Position numbers and translations under genes: made by a program
Assembly: GCA_963920525.1 (NCBI GenBank)
Contig: OY986435.1
Coordinates: forward strand, 302,263,908-302,327,907
Source: Dichetophora obliterata
Lineage: Eukaryota; Arthropoda; Insecta; Diptera; Sciomyzidae
DNA: 64,000 nt
Reading direction: 5' to 3'
Shown here: positions 57,106 through 64,000 of the stretch, one piece after another
Position numbering within the stretch: position 1 is the stretch's first letter
Layout of the letters: each line of letters opens with the position of its first letter
The notes under the pieces: model-generated
What the model saw: the letters and a program-made list of their open reading frames with translations, nothing else
Told to the model about the DNA's origin: nothing
Database searches by the model: none

Positions 57106-57984
57106 GATACTTAAAAAACTAAATGTATTAATACGAGCCACCTTGCGATAGCTCGTTTTAAATCAACGGACTTGTTATCGTTTTCAACAAGTAAGCGACG
57201 GAACAAAGCACTACGCTCTCGAGCCGTGCCGAAGTCTGTCACAATGCGCATTACTTATTCATATGCTGCTAGAAACCTTCTGGGAATTATACCGTGTCTT
57301 TCTGTTGTGTGTGGTTTACGTAGGCTTGTTGGCTGCGTTGAATGTGCTGGCTGTGTGTGTGTGAGTTTGGCTGTTGGCTGAGTTGACTGCACAGTGGTGT
57401 AGTAAGGTAGTGGCGTAGTGTGCGGGGTGCAAACTTGTAACGAATCACCGTTACAAAAAAATCCTCTATACGTAGCGAAAACACAAATAGCAACATGCAT
57501 ACACGACTGAGCTCATATTACAAATAACAACATGCAAAAAGTTATGACTCACGCCTTGATACATAAGAAAATCAAAATGAAATGGAAAGCAATACAAATT
57601 ATTTTCGTGAAAACACCGAAAAAACAAAATTTTTTTAGAAGTGAGACCTAGTTGGATGGATTTTTCGCCCCCGTAGACCCCTATATTGAAAATTTCATCG
57701 AAATCGCTTAGGATATCAATTTTCCTAATGAACTAATTAGGAATGAGAGCAGTTATGCCAATCCTGGGATTTTTGGAACAGATCTTCGGGTGTAAACACT
57801 TTTCGGGATGCACATAGGGGAATTTCACCGATTTAGGTTGCCAAAAGTTTATTTTATAAAACACAGATTTGATAGAAAAAAATATATAAAAAATATATAT
57901 ACAAATAGCATTTGTATTTAAAATCAAGTATGATTTAAACTATCAAACATTTAGAATTTGTATTTAAATCATATAAAGTCAACA
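57106..57984. other. Less AT-rich stretch, unassigned
   Basis: 57120-57480 is distinctly richer in GC and GT than its surroundings and ends near 'gtaacgaatcaccgttaca'. Together with the tandem repeats upstream it could be a long terminal repeat, but no second copy or internal region is visible. Open frames on both strands have no recognised domain. 57655-57715 holds 'cccccgtagacccctatatt', also seen near 58310. Confidence 0.35.
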
Positions 57985-58270
57985 TATTTTTTGCAGTGTT
58001 TAATAGTGTTGAACATGTCCCAATAGTCGTACAGGGTTAAAATCAAATAAAAGACTTGAATAGAAACTACTTGCCGAATAAAATATTTTTGGCCGCCTAC
58101 GTTGGTCAATATGCGCGCTAAACGATTTTTTTGCAATGTGGAATAGTGTTGAATATGTCCCAATGGTAATGAAAGGTTAAAATCAAATAAAAGAATTGAA
58201 TAGAAACTATTTACCGTATAAAATAATTTTGGCCTGCTAAATCGATCAAATACCCCAATGTGCGATGCTA
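57985..58270. repeat. Tandem duplication, unit about 143 bp
   Basis: 'gttgaacatgtcccaatagt' (58008) and 'aaaatcaaataaaagacttg' (58038) recur at 58150 and 58180. The unit starts 'ttttttgca.tgt..aatagt' near 57987 and 58129, with about 85% identity. Confidence 0.85.
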
Positions 58271-58289
58271 AAGGAATTTACTCAGAAAT

Positions 58290-58430
58290 AAATTAGATCG
58301 ATTTTGCGCCCCCGTAAACCCCTATACTAAAAATGTTGTCGAAATCGCTAGGGCCGTTTTCGAGAACTCATTCACAAACAAATAAACAAACAAAATATTA
58401 CTCGTTTAATAGTATAAGATGTTATTGTTA
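58290..58430 (+). repeat. Retroposon-like 3' end
   Basis: 'gcgcccccgtaaacccctat', 'gtcgaaatcgctagggccgt', then 'cacaaacaaataaacaaaca' and a 'gtttaatagtataaga' close. The order matches the ends at 18236-18375 (minus) and 43270-43380 (plus). Confidence 0.5.
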
Positions 58431-61400
58431 TTGCTCTCATTTGTTAATTGCTCTCATGTCGTTTATCTGTGGGTTTTCTAGGTAGTCAACTAAAGTTAAT
58501 TAAAATTATCTTGATTACAATGAAAACTGAAATTTTAGATTTCTTCGATTTGAAAGCTTTTTGCATATACTTTGCATATTGATTGCATATTACTTGCATA
58601 TAATTTGTATATCGAAAGACACTCTAGTAAACTCTATACCATATAAGAATTTATAGGTAAGAACTGTTAAAACACCTTTATTGAAAAAAAAACATTTTTT
58701 TGCATTAAAATGGGAAGTCTTCGGAGATTCATATGTGCTCTTTTTGTCAGCTCCTATAGGATTTGGGATACAAATTTGACTTTAATTTTGTTTCTATTGA
58801 ATTTTATCTAATTCAAAATAATTTGTAAGTTTATGATTGATCTATGTAAGCTTAAATCATAAATTTAATTTAAAGAATTCTAGAATTTATTTAATATATA
58901 TATTTTATCATATATTTTAAGACAAAATGTTGATTTATGACAATTTTTATTGTTACTGTAAATTAATTTTTTTTTATCTTTTTAAGGTAATAGAAGTGTT
59001 GCGTATTTGTTTTTATAGTAATTGGTTATTGTATGACATATTAGTTTTATGGCACAACACATTACATAAACGACACTTATGACCTCCTTTTCAAACTTTG
59101 TTTTGATTTATATGAACATATTTAATTATGCAATAAAAATTCTTTGCACATCTCTTGGGTGGGGTTTTTGCAGTAGTTGCTACTGTGGGCGTTAATAAAT
59201 GTATGAAAAACAGCATTAAAATAGCCACTTACCTAACATCAATAAAATACCAGAAAAGCGTAGCATATCGCAATGTTAATATGATACTTTGACACACAGA
59301 ATTTTTAACGTATGTCATAGCATATGCTAGCAAAAAATATTGCTTTCATAGTTCCTTTGGATACATTTATCAGTTGTTGTATGAAGAATATAAAGAAAAT
59401 TACGTTTTCATGCATAAAAGTTATTAGAGTCGCAAATAATATTTTTTGTTTAAATTTTTGTTATAAAAATTTCGTTTTTAAATGTTGTAATGGCTGTAAA
59501 TGGAAAGCAATATGCTCAACCTTGTCCATCTTTCACATAAATGTAAAAAATATCACAAAAATTAAGAAACTTGGCGTATAAGCATGATAAATATTTAAAT
59601 AAAAAATAAAACTATATGAAGAGCTTTATATTCCATTTGCAATGCAAAGTCCTTAAAGATATGTTTCTTTTTATTGAAAACCCAATATTTTATTAAATTC
59701 TGCCACAAAATTATTTTTCAAGAATTTAAATTAATTCATATAAACATATTGTTTGGAATATTTAGCATATTTTTTACTGCTATATTCTGACTCTTCCTGG
59801 CAGTTTCTTAAAAGTGTTTTCAGAACGATCGAGTACTTTAAGAACATGCTGTAAAAAAAGTAAAATTCCAAATGGAGTGCATTCTTAGGCCTCGTTGATA
59901 GTAGTAGAAAATCATATAAAAACAGCAAATTGAAATTCGTAATGGCTCAAATGTTATTAGCCTCGGAGCCCACCACGTTAAGCAGGTAGGGCACTACACC
60001 TAAAACTGTAAACCCGTTTTCTCATAACTCAGTCACTTTCAAACGAATCTTAATGTTTTTTTAAATACGCGTAATTAAAGTGTCCATAGAATGGACCGTA
60101 ATCTCACTGATACATTGCATATTGGATTTTTTGTCAATAATAAAGTAACAATATTTTCAGTAAAAATGACTAAAAAGTTTTCAAACGACATCATTTTGTT
60201 ATTTTTTAATCAACTTCATTAAAAGTGGTCTATTTTTTTGTTCCAGATGATTTTTGCGACCTGTGTGTGGAAAGGTCACCAGCTCGGTTCGTGTTTTGCG
60301 CACTGGCCCATGTCGCCCGAGTCCTGGCCTCAAGATATTTATGAAATAATCTAAAAATTTTCCACAATCTTCTTCAAAGTACTATAAATATACCTAAAAC
60401 GTTTTGAGTACTTGAAGCCCAAATTTTGGGAATTTGTTGAGAAAGAGTTCTGCTGAGTCTTACTTACTTACTTAGTTAGCGCTACAACCGTTTGTCGCTC
60501 TTGTCTTCATCTAAGAATGTTAAGACACACTAAAGACAAACTTAAAAATAAAAAACACAAAAATACGAATGTCTTTTAATTGTATGTTAAATTTTTCGTT
60601 TTTTGAGTACCTATGACCTTTTTTTTAGTATTGAAAAAATTTTTTTTGTTTTTTTAACTATATTATTTTAACATAGGACTTACAAAATTGTTATTCTTAA
60701 GAGAATATTCAGTACGAAACTATACTAACAGAAATATCGTTAAATATTTAAGAAAACATGTTCCTATGTCAAGGCAAAGGCAGGATCTCCACAACTGAAA
60801 AGATATCGCAAAATCCTTTTTAATATATATTAACAAGACTCCAAACTATGAATCTAAATACATATTTACTTTTCCAAATTTACGACTTTATTTCTGTACC
60901 TACTTCTGTCGACTCGCATATGGTCATTTGCAACATGTGACAGTTTTCAAACGTTATCTAACATATTAAGAACGAAACTTATTGACAAATCGCACTTCAT
61001 CTCACCCCAACTTTTTTCCCAGTTGTAACATATCTTTGTCAAAAAAGTTGTTGGTTGAAAGTTAATTTAATTTTTTAGTATAATTAATATACATTTAAAG
61101 AACAATCGATTTTAAAAAAAATAATTTTTATATCAATTTAAAATAAGAGTACCTGTACAATACTATACATACGTTAAATAATCTTTCATAAAAAAATTTA
61201 TTGACAGTAAAATATTCGATACTCTATGAGTGAGCTGCCGATTAAGATTTTATTTCATACGAACTCAATTGATTGCTGGCTAAATGCTTTCAATTACCAG
61301 ATAACGTCCAAGCGCAAATCTTGATCACACAAAACAAGCTAAATTCTTGTAAAATGAGGCAATGCGATGAGTAGCTGTAGTTTGGAAAAAATCTATAAAA

Positions 61401-62815
61401 GCCATCATTTAACTGCAAACACACATCACTGTATTAACACACATTTACACAGTTTAACAGTCGTTGTGAGAATCAGTCATAGGTTAATCGACAACAATCG
61501 CTATGGTTGTAGTCATCATTCGGTGGTCACAATAATTACTAAGCTCTATGCCTTTTTACATTGATTATGTTATGATTTTCCTCGACGATAGTGCTTCGAT
61601 AAATGCTGCTGATGATTGCTATATCGTGTCAAAATTAGGTGAGTAGCCTCAGGAGCTCTCTATTTTGACATGTTTGCTCATGTGCATATCAGCTCATTGC
61701 AGCGCTTATATAATTTTAAGTAAAAAAATAACCAATCTGTTAAAGCAATTTTGACTTTGAAAACTGACTGTAATCTTAGGATCTTAGACATTGCTTTCCG
61801 AGTCAATATGTCACAGTACGTTCTTGATTTACCTTGAATTTTTAAAGTAGACATGATTGTATAGACATTGTTATAAGCACAATTATTGTGTGATTTATTG
61901 ATATAGTTAAGCTGTGGCATGGGAATTTGAAAGCTTTTGTTTATATTAATAGGCAAAGATACCTTAACAATATCATACGCGTGCAGCGTAAGTACGATAA
62001 GCATCACTTAGTGCAATCGTAATTTAAGAGCTATCGTTATGAATAAGCTTCGATTTAAAAAATAAAGATCAAGTTCAAAAATGAGCCAAATCGGATGAAA
62101 ACCATGTCTACCTCTCTCTCATACATGTGACTATACGAAAATGATGAATAGGCCTATTGCGGTTCACAGCAATAAACTGCTGTGTCACAACATTCAATAA
62201 GACACAACAAATTCGAGCTATTATGATTCACAACAATACGTTGTTGTCACGCTTGATTGTGGAACGTATGTAGCACTCGTTGCTTTGACTGGTCCAGGGT
62301 TTCTTCAGAGAAAAATAAAAACATACTCTTTATGTTTCTTTATGAAATAACAAAAAGTACTGCTACGATAAAAAAATTTTTTGCGACACGAACTGAAAAA
62401 AATTGTGTGCCTATTCACACGTTCATTTCATTTGGCGATAAAAAAAGAATCAAATCTAGTTTAATGAAATAACTGGATTTCAAAATGTTTTTAAGTGCAA
62501 GGTATAACTTTTTACGTAGATTAAAATGGTGTTAAAGGAAATCCCGCTCTCCCTCCCTGTGGCCGGGAGATGGGTTTTTAGTAAAAAAACAATACGTCTT
62601 TTAAATTGGCTATAGTTCCTACATTATTATACGAATATCAATATTATTAGCAACGTAAGGAATTATTTATGACTTTTCTAATATAATAATATCAGATCCA
62701 ACTTACTTTAGCAGTTAACGCATTTTTTATACAAATTTTATTATTTCAATTTACTTGAGGTACTTTAAAAAACATCTGCAATATGAATAAATCTTAAAAA
62801 TAGGACATTTTTAGT
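58431..62815. other. AT-rich non-coding DNA
   Basis: No gene was recognised over 4.4 kb. A short run of TTGCATAT-like units lies at about 58558-58612 (four copies). The open frames at 59324-59581, 61367-61564, 61678-62007 and 62257-62472 have no domain that I can identify. Confidence 0.45.
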
Positions 62816-62819
62816 GTTC

Positions 62820-62965
62820 GATCGATTGTCAATTTTTGGCCGAAGCCGAATACTAAAAAATTTTTTGTCAAGTCGATTTTCGATCTAGTCGAGAAAAACA
62901 TTCGGCAAATATTCGGCTATTTTAGGCCGAAGCCGATGGTTAAAAAATCCGGTGATTATGCCTTA
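62820..62965. repeat. GGCCGAAGCCGA-containing repeat
   Basis: 'ggccgaagccga' occurs at 62839 and 62932. 'attcggc' motifs and 'gtcgattttcgatctagtcg' lie between them. It is probably the inner part of a small transposon; no ends were resolved. Confidence 0.4.
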
Positions 62966-63105
62966 TCCCGAAGTCGGAAACTTCGGTCGGACACTAAATA
63001 TTTTAAAAAAATCTACTGAGTCTTAAAAAATACATTTTTTTAGTGCCAATAACATAATGATAATATAAGAATTACAGCAAATTTGACATACATATTCAGC
63101 CCAAT

Positions 63106-63298
63106 CATGAATAATTTTTCACGCGGAATCGAAAAAGTGAGTTTTCATTTTTAAGATAAAGTTCAAGAACATTTTGGAAATTTTTATTGCAAATTTCTTC
63201 ATCAACGGTTTATCGATAGATTTGCACTAAATTTCCAAAATTTTTCTTAAAAATTAAAACTGCCTTCTCCGATTCCGCGTGAAAATTATTTATGATAG
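63106..63298. mobile_element. Hairpin MITE with TTTTCACGCGGAATCG ends
   Basis: 'ataatttttcacgcggaatcg' (63112) is mirrored at 63275-63290. The similarity continues inward nearly to the centre ('ttttggaaatttt.attgcaaat'). About 190 bp, with no gene and no resolved target duplication. Confidence 0.65.
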
Positions 63299-63419
63299 AG
63301 CTGATTATTTTCTTTTAACTTAAAACCCCATTCCCGGCCGAAAAGAAGCGGCATTTCAATGTGTAAAACAACATTTTGAATTCCAGCATTTTCATTTAAC
63401 TTTGTTTATGCCGACATTT

Positions 63420-63540
63420 CAGCCAACGTATTTCCCCTTGTCTAATAAACAATTACAATTAAACAAGGGGAAGCACAAACAAGATTTCGTTTCCGCTTAC
63501 AGTTCTGCATTACAATGTCATCACCGATAAATTTTTGCAC
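63420..63540 (-). repeat. Inverted relative of the 21.4/22.1 kb repeat
   Basis: 'caagatttcgtttccgctta' followed by 'cagttctgcattacaatgtc' and 'atcaccgataaatttttgca' is the reverse complement of blocks at 21380-21435 and 22065-22120. Confidence 0.6.
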
Positions 63541-64000
63541 GCTTTGACTTTTACTTGATTAAAATTTTTTGAAACTTTTTTTACTTCAAAAAATTTTTAT
63601 AAATCTTTCCTATGCTAATTTCATATGAAATTTTAAAGTGAATAGCTTAGCTTATCAATAAGTCTTATGATTATATTATACGTTAATAATTTATCTGAAA
63701 AAAAGAAATAAAAGCTGTAAAAATTTCGATTAAATGCATTTCTTTGGTATCTTCTTTCAAGGATCAAGCCGCCTGTTACAACTTGTCCTGGGTCCGTTTT
63801 TGGGGCAAATTGCTACATCTGACTTTCTTCGGAAAATTATTTTTTTGTTTAAATCAACAAATTTCTCAAAACTTTTTTTTAATATCGTGAATAAATAGTG
63901 GGGCTGTAATAAATTTCAGTTGTTATCTGAAAAAGTTCAAAATATTTAGAAATAAATAATTTTTCCAAATTTTGTAACAACTAGCCCTAAGCTTTTTGAA
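63541..64000. other. AT-rich non-coding DNA to the window end
   Basis: Nothing was recognised in this stretch. Confidence 0.5.

Noticed and set aside
57120..57500. Possible solo LTR or exon in a GC-richer stretch
   Set aside because: No paired copy, primer binding site, polypurine tract or conserved protein was visible; the frames lack domains.

Overview
This window looks like nuclear DNA of a higher fly (brachyceran Diptera). The only host exon I can name with confidence, at 17380-17513, encodes the start of the maxi-KH (STAR) region of the quaking orthologue held out wings (how) and has consensus splice sites. The rest is very AT-rich intronic or intergenic DNA dominated by transposable elements and their non-autonomous derivatives. 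I cannot name the species. If the window lies wholly inside how, the exon is flanked by at least 17 kb of intron upstream and 46 kb downstream within the window.

Layout. 1-795 is the 3' end of a CR1/Jockey-type non-LTR retrotransposon, cut by the window edge. 2.2-8.3 kb holds a dispersed repeat, several inverted-repeat (MITE or foldback) elements and a small RNase H remnant. 9.9-12.2 kb is a dead, 5'-truncated LOA/I-type retrotransposon on the minus strand (reverse transcriptase plus RNase H). 14.2-16.7 kb is a nest: an old repeat carrying a TTAA-flanked MITE and a 1.5 kb hAT-like foldback with an 8-bp target duplication, which itself holds a 232-bp TA-flanked MITE. 17.4 kb is the how exon. 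20-24.5 kb holds diverged repeats and low-complexity DNA. 24.95-28.83 kb is a young CR1/Jockey-type element with an intact ORF2 and the tail of ORF1, joined by an apparent -1 slippery heptamer. 31.4-33.0 kb is a Tc1-like transposon with about 215-bp inverted ends, and 34.2-35.5 kb is a mariner-like transposon broken by one stop codon. 36-41.4 kb holds MITEs, a direct-repeat-ended element and a small CACTA-like element whose subterminal repeats form part of a reading frame. 41.5-43.8 kb holds two tandem arrays. 44.46 kb has a MADF-domain fragment. 45.8-48.8 kb has two more reverse transcriptase remnants with two MITEs near them. 49.3 kb has a degenerate tRNA-like sequence. 52.1-54.4 kb is a large imperfect palindrome. 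56-64 kb is mostly unassigned AT-rich DNA with small tandem repeats and hairpins.

The elements act independently. The only co-ordinated coding units are ORF1/ORF2 of the 25-28 kb retrotransposon and the transposase genes inside their own inverted repeats. Non-autonomous elements with TA, TTAA, TATT and 8-bp flanks imply that mariner/Tc1, piggyBac, hAT and probably CACTA-type transposases have all been active in this lineage. I found no complete new host system. The strongest leads are the candidate frameshift site, the foldback element with a paralogous empty site, the repeat family with direct or inverted ends, and the MADF fragment.
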